Shown piece by piece: positions 30,801-36,917 of a stretch of 64,000 nucleotides of DNA. Source of the stretch: Flavobacterium sp. LPB0248 (GTDB lineage: Bacteria > Bacteroidota > Bacteroidia > Flavobacteriales > Flavobacteriaceae); contig NZ_CP058246.1 of NCBI RefSeq assembly GCF_013388355.1, positions 2,046,001 to 2,110,000 on the forward strand. Direction: 5' to 3'. The notes under the pieces were generated by a model, which was given only the letters and a program-made list of their open reading frames with translations, had not been told where the DNA came from and searched no databases. A program made the position numbers and the translations under genes. Every line of letters starts with the position of its first letter. The first letter of the stretch is position 1.

Positions 30801-30930
30801 AGTAATCCGCTTTTTCATTATTATTATTTGGTATCAAGGTATCCAAGTTCAAATTTTGTGAATACGAAATGATGCCTTGTAAATAAATCAAAGCCACTAA
30901 TCCAAATTTTAAAATAATAGATTTTTTCAT
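18892..30930 (-). CDS. sprB: SprB-type giant repetitive gliding adhesin with type IX sorting domain
   Basis: 4012 residues, the largest gene in the window. After a signal peptide (ending IISYSQ) and a unique N-terminal region come about 40 SprB-type repeats of 70-95 residues; by eye I count 39 repeat ends of the form D-x-x-G-C or close variants, each with a G-G-x-x-Y-x-Y core and an A-G-x-Y-x-V-x-V strand. The last 90 residues (CIPDNFTPNGDGINDTWGP, IFDRYGRV, YNGIDLPSGDYWYVL) are a type B C-terminal sorting domain of the type IX secretion system. SprB is the moving cell-surface adhesin of gliding; the F. johnsoniae protein is longer (about 6500 residues). Neighbours sprC, sprD and sprF confirm the call. 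Confidence 0.93.
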   Translation of the reverse strand: MKKSIILKFGLVALIYLQGIISYSQNLNLDTLIPNNNNEKADYLSGAFPKSTAKPAKLTGGHYTNPAIEYVLPPYLGTISICPNDGQQLPKLFLCGNYDTRLIKSDIDAYSVTWYKFNSGSCPPAANNDCPNDSAPASCWSIVGQGPDYLVDTEGQFKVVIVDYTFTPCTFYFNAYKTNLDNAVITKSDIVTYSSGGINSCSIDGRITVDGFGSGYEYNFTQDARADISNVWQDSNVFKTSIGGTYNIFMRVKGLPGACTFNIGSEKLIQYINKDLAFKFYPYNPKCYGEAGTLVTEVVGTDNPNIPFEYKLYDANDNEIYYYGPTFEAKYVWPKLYSQNGSTGGKDKYKSTVTTSYSKCFNYSYEAEINFQPPVKVSYTITEPLMPCSDGKVSINAAGGTGSGYTYNISSADGRFTSVGNTIKILAPGTYKVEVEDAFSCSATASIVIPPVLKPEYTIDKTDNVCYGNNTGSIKINVTNANGYELSYSKDNGQTFQISNTFSYLASGTYDVVVKYNIGKSSCQDLKKITIDGPTSALTAIAKITGLSGCGPKGKESQGVVTIANPQGGVPFPAPNLYLYSFDGGKTWQTSNVAFINPGGPYTFYIKDATGCIYPMSEIYLAPKPPAPVVTIDPVYNCNGNATITVNIQGEAPDYVYSYQYYIDGVLNTNNTNPNVFLDVVPGPHKITVDYKETSALFPDAVSCGTKMDYSIPIDATKAFSATVINPINVKCSLGTDGGFTITAKNFDAVYGFDYSLDDGLTWINSKLSPVIITDKKEGIYKIKVRYNNGADGCLSSFTQELKAPASLEISKVIIVTPATCRTGATIQVMTSGGTPAYQYQLLDGTTFTVIKDFQNSNIFSDVKPGSYIVVVKDKNGCQSQNATINIVIPAPDLPVATIDSKGTCFNGTKATITVNITGGVAPYTYQVKYNSGALSPSVPITGSSFTYDGTAIGDYTFVITDSYGCQTTAVTQTINAKLAATVKTITSLTCESSSTATIEVTIKGGTAPFTYIVKKGSKILYTSEPIAGPQFTYNTDSSGTYTFVINDKNSCPITVTGIVNDITNPIVSAAVTPITCNSLSNGSVVLTGSGGSGDYMFSDNAVTGFTKSPNFSNLSLGSHTFYVKDSNGCMGQTTIDIKQPDLIKASASIKTPYTCETNAEIIAIADGGNGKFTYVLSVTINGITTVVATNDTGIFSGLTVAGEYTVSITDTKGCSPSPAVIDVGAIYDLTEPSAMLIKNTELKCPSNLVDVTIEMVTGGKAPLEYAITAPAALVRPYQESNLFKDLAPGTYTFIVRDANKCTFTTVYTIAKLPVINLTSSVVNNVKCIGESNGSIKFTISGLGNDTPYSYIFDGGTPQSGVTPHTGTTFDLIFTNLNAGEHSLTIKNEITNCELTKKENVLAPPSALTIVSTVVKPVTCKDKGSAVINVKGGWGGNVYTIITPGGITIEQTNKTFKNLDAGNYTFSVTDFNGCTNNTGAFTIDTNQTIDAEIVPIANLCFDTTGATINVIPNTKTNYTYSLNGGTPQDNGTFTELTPGKYTVRVTDTSTGCYKDLDMQTVIDPLTASINLQSGPKCTSASIEIAGKVSGGSPNYSYTVAINGDTNLDPTIYTITGNTFTYVNEVAVTATTATTYSFTIKDATGCSTTLTEIVQPKTDPEITSVLPSGTVKCNGGTTGSIEVVINPTKGMGPYVINVTKLGIPEVDYGTKTTGLPAGNYIVKVTDANGCFTKAPVEIIQPNPLVIDFDKKDLKCEDGGVAQGQIIINSVSGGTKNYDYYVTGPNGYSQHIPNVPGTMKVFDVDFGLYQIKVVDNNSCDVEVANVLIAAPVNYLDIDIVTTSTCADGSATVTIGSKFPSTGPFHFNIYKGTGQVWTADGIDGWQGELPFGSKTTTFTSLTPGVIYSFIVYDETTKCYYYQTAEMPIPSKSSLKLDEIVIKNITCKDSNDGNVSFAISNGYDTSVDVSYQIYESLSNLPIAGTLGTQTIAAGATLHVDNLGIGVLPVGSYYVLVRETSGPNTGCGVPTASFNIKESAVMLSVTASVTKNANCNSGAGIIEVFAQGGTTISASPGVRAVPYLYQIFPTGSPVPSADSFLVGSHTSNTFNVDAGNYIVYVRDAYGCVKSTNVTVTLDPAPVIKAEVGNQCTATEGKFSIDVDLITAGIGQHTYSFDNGAFKPISTMSFTITNVSSGSHTVRVKDANNCVDEVAVQILTPLQIVASFTTLPNCEAKDGIITAIAIGGSVTGNYQFTLQNNTVVGVPNIVQDNGVFNNIAAGNYTVTVKDLDTNCEKSSMIDIEVRTAIDFTLESTSPSCAIEQGNVSDGTIEVKLVNTDNSLYTYILTPTEPAGASKTQDTPLFTGLTAGLYSIKVISDKGCDDTKTIRIDDASPITATLLQDDFKCNGNDLKAKEITILPNGGNGTGAISDYVYSNDGVKWGPTNTFEVIDNKTIQVLTYYVKDSKDCIGSNTITIDPFPKLTAPEVIFGPSIDCENGKQEINVTIKGGTNTPNPFSYLVYQDGELITEKIPVTGNKFTYDALTAGSYYQFEIFDNNTNCSIMSDPYEVQLFNKLKVVATSTDVGCNGDSTGTITINVKGYSGAYTYEVFDGLNFVVRGEGDTTLGATLASELRAGKNYTVVVKESGYPQCSQTSNTVIIAEPLLPLSLSNDITIVNQNCNTLGTTVTVPITSVTGGTPDYSYAFVQEGTSPSGLYSDSNIATLDPELNTKWDVWVMDKNKCTAKTGITIAKDPIPSAITATPHSQCYDPDTDTYSISVTASGVEPLQYGLDKENFTTNNVLTVNSPGTYDVYVKDANGCISKAEDAFTILDMLELSGEITTYPKCNGNEGVVTLKASGGTVAPTNYQYSLETGAFGDSNEFKNLGPGTYRFWVKDVTTGCTKDFDIEIPTANLIPSILLTYTATSCNEASDGTVTVAIDGNADSAHYKYSLTGDKGLQRGLQESAVFENLPADNYTVMVISDRGCEAEEQVKVTEPNAINVEVVDITQFGCEGSNSPNVATINVNATGGSENFTIYEFTKIGSPNKIVQADNRNKYIETDYDGGSYLVKVYDDKNCEGTAEVPITINPYIGLDKIEVDVLKSIPCMNNEDVQVKVKTTDGTIITVPLTYSITGIDSTVYNDTNTDGLFTGLTIGNYLVSVKNPATDCVLETFYFVKDSNTFELQVSNVGNIQCYGGDDGSVNLNLTDRQIIPTNNTLEFTYLINDDLGSQVASGKSKTDGTAAITGLKAGNYTVTATLVDKPFCSVENTFTIGEPIAKLQIEEIHNLITCNPGNDGIITVKGSGGWPGNYEYALDGPIKVAYSEQYEFIGLTAGIYTVSVKDSRGCVATTAVTLKNPDPISVVATASTLLCFGDENGEIEVTATGGLENNYYYVLNMLSVDPPISTIGQTIPFFKGLSAGVYSVTVTDGLDCVGTSSDIVIAQPTEIVATLKLETRKTCQTSATLTLSAKGGTGMYEYSNDPTFTTTIGSFTSSITFEASLGDHQYYVRDANRCVAFVSNTVTVSEVAPLSLELNLNGAIVYCKGDISASIDAIALGGLGNYKYTLINDEGDIVRSPQIDTYFGSLSAGKYKVRVNSGDCQFDSDLITINEPIEALTASSVVTDATCNSENDGKIVITASGGTGKIKYAISPNLSQFEDNNTFNHLAAGVYTILVQDQFSCFKILECEIKEPVVLTAKVIGPILQETCDGNNDGAFSIAIIGGTPPYSVSLDDKFGVYVPVSGAQHDFVNLKGDNHTVYIKDAGCLIEMVVMMDKAVILQPKSKINTECANNAVQNSVTITVDKSNTNLADIDYSLDGAAFQISNVFTNITPGTHTVTARHTNGCEQTTLPFTIDEVQPLTLSLTDGHINEIIATATGGGGDYQYTLDGESYGSLNKLIIYKTGTYTITVTDKNGCTATLSKYMEYIDICIPDNFTPNGDGINDTWGPGCTINYKDLVYEIFDRYGRVIAKYRYGQKWDGKYNGIDLPSGDYWYVLKLNNNKDNREFVGHFTLYR

Positions 30931-31090
30931 AGTATTTCTATTAACTCATCCCATTTCTTTTAACAGATTTTGAAAAAAGACAAGTAGTATTCTAAATATG
31001 ATTTAATATGCATGCTTAAAAAAGCAGTAGTTTTTATGTTCTAAAATTCTATTCTAATTACATCTCTATTTTTTCCGACAAACCTTTTTG

Positions 31091-31126
31091 TTTTAGGAGA
31101 TCTTTCTGTTTTAGGAGATCTTTCTG
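31091..31126. repeat. Two tandem 18-bp repeats upstream of sprB
   Basis: TTTTAGGAGATCTTTCTG occurs at 31091-31108 and again, identical, at 31109-31126, followed by a T-run. Each copy contains the palindrome AGATCT. Confidence 0.9.
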
Positions 31127-31196
31127 TTTTTTTTTAAACTATTGCATTAAGCATATCTAGGAATTTGTTGTGCTTATAATTAAAAATGTAATATTG

Positions 31197-31276
31197 TGAA
31201 AGATTGCACCTGAAAAGAAATCAACCTTTAATTCCATTTTAGCTAGAATAATATCTTTGAATGATGCAATCTTTCA
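31197..31276. repeat. 12-bp inverted repeat between sprD and sprB
   Basis: TGAAAGATTGCA (31197-31208) and TGCAATCTTTCA (31265-31276) are perfect complements with 56 nt between them. On the minus-strand transcript this could form a long-range hairpin about 50 nt after the sprD stop. Confidence 0.75.
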
Positions 31277-31324
31277 AACGAGAAACAACTAATTAGCATT
31301 TTTTAGATGCATATGTTTTCTCTT

Positions 31325-34201
31325 TCATTTTTCCAGACTATTAATTAACTTTATAACATTTGTCTCTATAGCCTGCTGTTCTTTTTTTAACGCTTCCATT
31401 TTTGATAAAAACTTTTTGTTCTGCGCATCATTTTTATTGAGTCCTTTTTTTAATTTCTCGTTGTATAAATTCACCAAATTAATTAGCAATTCTTCCTGCA
31501 CTTTATTGATTTGTGTGAGTTGTTTTTTTAATACTTCTATCTCATTATTTTCTATCTGAGAATTTGCAGGTATATCTCGCTCTCTATAAGCTCCTTGAAA
31601 TTTTAAATCATTTTCATTCTTAAGCTCATCTATATCATCGCCTTTTTTAACTGCCATTTGATTTAATCTGCTCAGTAAACTAGCTTGATTCCTGTTTAAT
31701 ACCTGAAGAGTACTCATTAAATCATCAATTGATTTAGTCCCATCATATTTATTTAAATCTCTATCTATGATTAATTGTGATAGTACAGCGTCGGCTTTAG
31801 CATTATCTGCTGTTAATCGAGTTTGAACTCCTATATTGCCCTTAGCTTTATTATCTTCTTCCATTTCAGCTTTGCCATTATCTGCCTCTAACTTAACCTT
31901 AGTTTCTGCATCAGATTTAGCCTTATTAACTGCTTGCAGTTTGTTCTGGGCTTCCATTTCAGCTTTAGTATTATCTGCTTCTAACTTAGCCTTAGCTTCT
32001 GCATCAGATTTAGCCTTATTAACTGCTTGCAGTTTGTTTTGGGCTTCCATTTCAGCTTTAGCATTATCTGCTTCTAGTTTAGCCTTACCTTCTGCATCAG
32101 ATTTAGCTCTGTTCTCTACAGCCAATTTATTTTTGGCTCCCATTTCAGCTTTTGCGTTATCTGCATCTAACTTAGCCTTAGCTTCTGCATCAGATTTAGC
32201 TCTTTTCTCTACAGCCAATTTGTTTTTGGCTTCCATTTCAGCTTGGGCTTTATCTGCTACAAGCTTAGCTTTAGCTTCTGCATCAGCTTTAGCTTTGCTC
32301 TCTGCTGCCAGTTTATTTTTAGCCTTCATTTCAGCTTTGGCATTATCTGCCTCTAGCTTAGCTTTAGCCTCTGCATCAGCTTTAGCTTTTTTCTCTACCG
32401 CCGCTTTATTTTTGGCTTCCATTTCAGCTTTAACTTTGTTTTCTGCTGCCAGTTTGTCTTTGGCTTTCATTTCGGCTTTTGCATTATCTGCCTCTAACTT
32501 AGCTTTAGCTTCTGCATCGGCTTTAGCTTTTTTCTCTACTGCAGCTTTATTTTTGGCTTCCATCTCAGCCTGGGCTTTATCTGCTACAAGCTTAGCTTTA
32601 GCTTCTGCATCGGCTTTAGCTTTGCTCTCTGCAGCCAATTTATTTTTAGCCTTCATTTCAGCTTTGGCATTATCTGCCTCAAGCTTAGCCTTAACTTCTG
32701 CATCGGCTTTAACTTTTTTCTCTTCGGCCAGTTTGTTTTTGGCTTCTATTTCTGCTTTAGCTTTATTTTCTGCAGCCAGTTTGTCTTGAGCTTTCATTTC
32801 AGCTTTTGCATTAGCTGCCTCTAGTTTAGCTTTAGCTTCTGCACTTGCTTTAGCTTTTTTCTCTTCGGCCGCTTTATTTTTGGCTTCCATCTCAGCCTGA
32901 GCTTTATCTGCTACAAGCTTAGCTTTAGCTTCTGCATCGGCTTTAGCTTTGTTCTCTTGGGCCAATTTGTTTTTGGCCTTCATTTCAGCTTTGGCATTAT
33001 TTGCCTCTAGCTTAGCCTTAGCTTCTGCATCGGCTTTAGCTTTTTTCTCTGCAGCCAGCTTGTTTTTGGCTTCTATTTCTGCTTTAGCTTTATTTTCTGC
33101 TGCCAGTTTGTTTTTGGCTTTATCTGCCAGTAGCTTAGACTTAGCTTCTGCATCGGCTTTAGCTTTGTTTTCTACTGCCAGTTTATTTTTAGCTTCTTTT
33201 TGAGCATCATTTTTCTTCAGCACTTCTGGAGAGTCAGATGGATTAATAATTCCTGTCTCATCATCATCACCGTAATAGTATTTCTTGCTTTTAAATCTAT
33301 ATGCAATGACAAATTCATGGGCTGCTCCAAGATTCGAGAGGTTACCCATTTCTCTCTCATAATTGTATTCAATAGCTATTTTTGGAGTTATATTTATTCC
33401 TAAGCCAGCTGATATTCCGTACAAATTGTTATATCCACCTTGCACCCAGAATCCTTTAGGAACTGAAAACATTGCTAATCCTGAAATAACTGTTTTATCC
33501 TTTTTGAATTCCGTTTTTAACATCCCAGAAAATTTACTTCTGTCAAAAAAACCGTAAGAATTAATGTAATTTGTATATATAAGATGAGCTTCTACTGCCT
33601 TCTCCGGATCGCCTTTTACTATTTGAGAGGTTTTAAAATTATAGAGCAGTAGATTATTTACAGATAAACCAACATCCAAAAAAGAATTACCATAGTTAAT
33701 ACCTGGATTTATCGCCAATAAAGAATTTGAAGGGATGTTGTCTACATTAAGATTTATATCGTTTGTAATAATTTTTCCCTGATTGAGCTTACTATTATAA
33801 AAGCCAACATTAGCTCCAAAAGTCAAATTACTGTCTTCTTGCAACATTACATTATGAGCAAAGTTTCCTATAATTCCAAAAGAAGTCATTAGTCCATAAT
33901 TTTGTTGGAATAGCCCAAGACCGATTCCTTCATTTTCTCTAAATCTTCCTGCATAACTAAACAAATAAGTCTGAGGAGCATTATCAAACTGTACCCATTG
34001 ACGTTTGCTGTAAAAACTCAAATAACTGTTCTGCTCACGAACAAAACTGAATGTTGGATTAATAGTATATCTATTAAATTTTAATGAATTTCGTGTAGGC
34101 ATATAAAACGAAACAATCCCATCATGTTCAGCATTGTTTTGAGAATAAACGGAATAGATAGTAACGAAAAGAAAAATCAGGAGGAGTAAAGTTTTTTTCA
34201 T
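31325..34201 (-). CDS. sprD: SprD-like protein: PorP/SprF-type barrel plus long Ala/Lys/Glu coiled coil
   Basis: 958 residues. A signal peptide (ending VYSQ) is followed by a PorP/SprF-like outer-membrane region to about residue 310 (for example NPTFSFVREQNSYLSF and GISAGLGINITPKIAIEYNY). Residues of about 330-800 are near-perfect repeats built from AKADAEAKAKLEADNAKAEM-like units, a continuous charged helix or coiled coil. The last 150 residues are again helical with Leu/Gln heptads. The order upstream of sprB and the position after sprC match sprD of F. johnsoniae; the symbol rests on synteny more than on sequence memory. The start lies 1 bp after the sprC stop, so translation is probably coupled. 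The repeats also make a long open antisense frame, which is a shadow. Confidence 0.78.
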   Translation of the reverse strand: MKKTLLLLIFLFVTIYSVYSQNNAEHDGIVSFYMPTRNSLKFNRYTINPTFSFVREQNSYLSFYSKRQWVQFDNAPQTYLFSYAGRFRENEGIGLGLFQQNYGLMTSFGIIGNFAHNVMLQEDSNLTFGANVGFYNSKLNQGKIITNDINLNVDNIPSNSLLAINPGINYGNSFLDVGLSVNNLLLYNFKTSQIVKGDPEKAVEAHLIYTNYINSYGFFDRSKFSGMLKTEFKKDKTVISGLAMFSVPKGFWVQGGYNNLYGISAGLGINITPKIAIEYNYEREMGNLSNLGAAHEFVIAYRFKSKKYYYGDDDETGIINPSDSPEVLKKNDAQKEAKNKLAVENKAKADAEAKSKLLADKAKNKLAAENKAKAEIEAKNKLAAEKKAKADAEAKAKLEANNAKAEMKAKNKLAQENKAKADAEAKAKLVADKAQAEMEAKNKAAEEKKAKASAEAKAKLEAANAKAEMKAQDKLAAENKAKAEIEAKNKLAEEKKVKADAEVKAKLEADNAKAEMKAKNKLAAESKAKADAEAKAKLVADKAQAEMEAKNKAAVEKKAKADAEAKAKLEADNAKAEMKAKDKLAAENKVKAEMEAKNKAAVEKKAKADAEAKAKLEADNAKAEMKAKNKLAAESKAKADAEAKAKLVADKAQAEMEAKNKLAVEKRAKSDAEAKAKLDADNAKAEMGAKNKLAVENRAKSDAEGKAKLEADNAKAEMEAQNKLQAVNKAKSDAEAKAKLEADNTKAEMEAQNKLQAVNKAKSDAETKVKLEADNGKAEMEEDNKAKGNIGVQTRLTADNAKADAVLSQLIIDRDLNKYDGTKSIDDLMSTLQVLNRNQASLLSRLNQMAVKKGDDIDELKNENDLKFQGAYRERDIPANSQIENNEIEVLKKQLTQINKVQEELLINLVNLYNEKLKKGLNKNDAQNKKFLSKMEALKKEQQAIETNVIKLINSLEK

Positions 34202-34202
34202 A

Positions 34203-35738
34203 TTACTTAATTATAGTTATTGATCCTTTTTTTTCCTGCTTATCACGTGTCGTTATGATGTAATAGTATACTGGATTCACGCTTTTAAAATCTTTTATTT
34301 CCCATTTAGAAGGTGTATAGTTCACCCCATTAAAAATGACTTCCCCTTGTGAACTAATAATTGTAACATTAGTAGCCGCATTTTTATAAACAACAGGAAT
34401 ATCCCATGAATTAATTGCGCTACTTAAGCTTATTACATTTGGAATATCTTTCAACCCCAAATCAGACACCTGAAAATTAAGCTCTTTAGTAGCTATACAG
34501 TTTACTGTTTGCGTAACCACAGCTTTATAGGTTCCCGCTGTTTTAATCAAGTAAGTATTTGATACTGCATCAGGAATAAGAACACCTCCTAAATACCATT
34601 TATAATTAGGAGCTTCTGCGTTAGTTGTTATATTTGCTTCAAGAGTTTGATCATTTTGTGTATCAATTGTATTTTCTTTAGGTATATCTAACACTGCTGT
34701 AAAATCATTGCTTTGCAGGTTTATCGAACCCGTGCTTTGACAGCTCCCTATACCTACTACAACACTATATACCCCAGGTATTTTAGTACTGTAAGTTTGA
34801 TTTATTGCGCCTTCAATTAGCACATTATCTCTAAACCATTTGTAGTTAGTTCCTGCAGCGACGCTTAGCGTTGTCTCTCCATCTGTAAGACAAAATGGAT
34901 TTCCAAGACTAGAGACAATAGCAACATTACTATCTCCTGTAGATTCGGTTATTGTTACTTGATTAGAATATGAATTAGATGTACAGGTTCCGTAATTTGT
35001 TTTAGCGTAATATGTTCCAGGCTCTGTTACTGTGTAAGTTCCTTTGGTATCTGATGCCACCAAAGTTTCAGGCAAAAGAAGTCCATTGTTTTTATACCAG
35101 TTATACCTAAGTGAGGGATATTTTAAAGGCGAATTATTAGATTCTGTTGCAGCATCAATAGATAAAACATAACTACCTCCAATACAGTAATCTGCTGTTG
35201 GTTTAAGATTGTTTATTGTAAATTGATTATTGTGAATTTTATAGTAAACTGAAAATATTTTGCTCCCTACATAAGAGGGAAAAAGAGGACTGGCGATACC
35301 GCTAACTTTTTCTTTTATTCTTAAACTATATTTTTCTGAACCAACTAAATCTTGGGGGATCGCAAATTTTATCGTTTTGCGATTCACTGCTAAATCAGTA
35401 GTGCTTAGTATTGTTGTTGTTACAGGGTTAGAAAAATCTGCACTATCGGACAATTCTACAACATAACTAGCTGAGTTTGAAAAACCTTGAATCTCAAAAG
35501 TTACATTGAATTCGTTGTAATTACTGTCTGCACAAATCTTCTCAAATGGAAGGGTCATTGGTGTAATTACCTGACTGTTTACTTTACTGGTGATTAAAAA
35601 AAGTGTAACCAATAAGATGTAGCCATAACATAAATTAAATAATCTATTTTTACAGTATTTACTTGCTACTTCATTCTTATTGCTACTAAATAGATGACTA
35701 TTTGATTTAAAATGCAGATTACGTAGTTTCTTTTTCAT
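34203..35738 (-). CDS. sprC: SprC-like secreted protein with Ig/PKD-like repeats and type IX-type C-terminus
   Basis: 511 residues, first gene of the spr operon. The hydrophobic signal segment is at about residues 38-56 and ends SKVNSQ, after an unusually long 35-residue charged n-region; no later ATG gives a shorter start. The body has several similar 80-residue modules with Y-x-W-Y/F (YNWYKNNGLLLP, NYKWFRDNVLIEG, NYKWYLGGVLIPD) ending with a Y-x-V/A-x-V strand and Cys, like Ig or PKD folds of surface proteins. The end (SSQGEVIFNG, then YYYIITTRDKQEKKGSITIIK-like strands) resembles type B sorting domains. Assigned as SprC by order and character. Confidence 0.76.
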   Translation of the reverse strand: MKKKLRNLHFKSNSHLFSSNKNEVASKYCKNRLFNLCYGYILLVTLFLITSKVNSQVITPMTLPFEKICADSNYNEFNVTFEIQGFSNSASYVVELSDSADFSNPVTTTILSTTDLAVNRKTIKFAIPQDLVGSEKYSLRIKEKVSGIASPLFPSYVGSKIFSVYYKIHNNQFTINNLKPTADYCIGGSYVLSIDAATESNNSPLKYPSLRYNWYKNNGLLLPETLVASDTKGTYTVTEPGTYYAKTNYGTCTSNSYSNQVTITESTGDSNVAIVSSLGNPFCLTDGETTLSVAAGTNYKWFRDNVLIEGAINQTYSTKIPGVYSVVVGIGSCQSTGSINLQSNDFTAVLDIPKENTIDTQNDQTLEANITTNAEAPNYKWYLGGVLIPDAVSNTYLIKTAGTYKAVVTQTVNCIATKELNFQVSDLGLKDIPNVISLSSAINSWDIPVVYKNAATNVTIISSQGEVIFNGVNYTPSKWEIKDFKSVNPVYYYIITTRDKQEKKGSITIIK

Positions 35739-36097
35739 TGAATCAATTATTTAAATTGGAATCAGAAATAAAAACGCCTTAATGACTTAATTTGACGCAA
35801 CTTTTTAGTTACTCAAACCTTATTGTTTTTTAAAATGGTTTTATTCCCCAACCAATCGCCAAAAATCCAATTAAATAGCCTATCTCTTTGCACTTATATT
35901 TTTATAAACTAACAGAATAACGTAAAATAGTATATATCATACTATTACTACAATTAATACCGCTTCATAATTGCAAATTTTAACCTTATAAACAGAAAAA
36001 TTAATCTCTAAAAAATGTGATCTGCAAAATCTATAATTCATTTATTTCATATATAGCTCCACTAAAGTTGAATAAGTTTATTTCTTTTAAACATAAA
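35739..36097. other. Upstream region of the spr operon
   Basis: About 360 bp of AT-rich DNA between sprC and the terminator of the barrel gene at 36144. It must hold the spr promoter unless the operon is read from further upstream. I looked on the minus strand for TTG-N17-23-TAnnTTTG and found no full match; CAAACCTT (about 35816) is a one-base near miss to the -7 element. No gene is seen. Confidence 0.5.
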
Positions 36098-36121
36098 AAA
36101 GCGCCCCAATTAGAGCGCTTT
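36098..36121 (-). terminator. Intrinsic terminator of the 36144-36725 gene
   Basis: AAAGCGC (36098-36104) and GCGCTTT (36115-36121) form a stem; on the minus strand a T-run follows. It lies 23 bp after the stop codon. Confidence 0.85.
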
Positions 36122-36143
36122 CCTACTTATAAAAAATCTAAAA

Positions 36144-36725
36144 CTAGAAGTTTTTAGAAATCCCGATATTTACTGTTTTTCCGAAATTGACGAAAAATTT
36201 ACTATAATCAACATTATCATTATCGTAGTTTAATGTTTCATATCCTAAACCACCAATACTAAAATTTAGACCAAAACCTTTTTTCATATTAATAAAAAGG
36301 GCTGGAGTGATACCTGTATAAAAACCATTTGCTTTATTATCTGATACAAGCGATCCATTTTCGTAATTTTTGAATTTTTGATTTTGAAACCCAGCCCCCA
36401 AATCAGCAAAAACTGAAAAAGTTTCGTTCAATGGCATTGTATAACGTACAAAAGCACCTGTTTTAAAGTTATTGGCTTTGCCTTCACCTTCTCCAAGAGT
36501 GCTTTTTGAAGATACTACCGAAAATTCGACTCCAGCTGTCCAATTATCATGAAATTGATATCCGATTTTTGGAGAAAACTGAAAAACATTGTTTTTTGCT
36601 GATGCAATTTCTCTATCAGTTTTCTCAGAACTATAACCAATATTTCCTCCAACTAAAATTGTTCCCTTTTGGGCATTTGCAAAGCTAACCATAGCTAATG
36701 CAAGAATAAGTAGCATTTTTTTCAT
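36144..36725 (-). CDS. Small outer-membrane beta-barrel protein (paralogue A)
   Basis: 193 residues with a signal peptide (MKKMLLILALAMVSFANAQ) followed by KGTILVGGNIGYSS and a series of amphipathic strands ending VNIGISKNF with a terminal Phe, the usual end of outer-membrane barrels. It resembles OmpX/OmpW-sized porin-family proteins. It is a tandem paralogue of the gene at 36918, with nearly the same start, the shared core FSVFADLGAGFQN and the shared end LNFSIGGLGYETLNYDN. Each copy has its own terminator, so the two may be regulated apart. Function is not known. Confidence 0.87.
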   Translation of the reverse strand: MKKMLLILALAMVSFANAQKGTILVGGNIGYSSEKTDREIASAKNNVFQFSPKIGYQFHDNWTAGVEFSVVSSKSTLGEGEGKANNFKTGAFVRYTMPLNETFSVFADLGAGFQNQKFKNYENGSLVSDNKANGFYTGITPALFINMKKGFGLNFSIGGLGYETLNYDNDNVDYSKFFVNFGKTVNIGISKNF

Positions 36726-36870
36726 ATGTGATTTTTATTAAGATTTCACATACAACAAACAATTAAAATACCAATACAGAACCGTAATTATTTTCTTAAC
36801 AATTAATTAAAAACAACTCATTTTAAGTAGCTTAAAAATTAAAATAACAACAAGAAATAGTTATAAAAAA

Positions 36871-36890
36871 AGCGCTCCGTTTGGAGCGCT
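36871..36890 (-). terminator. Intrinsic terminator of the 36918-37496 gene
   Basis: AGCGCTCC (36871-36878) and GGAGCGCT (36883-36890) form an 8-bp stem with a 4-nt loop; on the minus strand the stem is followed by a T-run from the A-run at 36864-36870. Its core GAGCGCTTT resembles the terminator of the paralogue. Confidence 0.9.
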
Positions 36891-36917
36891 TTCTGAAATT
36901 GAATATAAAACTAAAGA

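Larger units (their letters stand above)
30931..31324 (-). other. 394-bp leader between sprD and sprB
   Basis: This is by far the longest spacer inside the spr operon; the others are 1 and 40 bp. It has no open frame of note. It contains a tandem 18-bp repeat and a 12-bp inverted repeat (listed separately). I do not see a convincing TAnnTTTG promoter, so separate initiation for sprB remains open. Confidence 0.55.

Noticed and set aside
18892..30930. Possible frameshifts or separate genes in the 12-kb SprB-type frame
   Set aside because: The frame is open throughout, repeats follow one another without a break, and a signal peptide and sorting domain occur only at the ends.
31836..32789. A 317-codon plus-strand open frame, and another at 32949-33203, rich in Ala, Leu and Ser
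   Set aside because: They are exact antisense of the Ala/Lys/Glu repeats of the sprD-like gene; repeated codons such as GCT, AAA and GAA leave the opposite strand open. No signal or start supports them.
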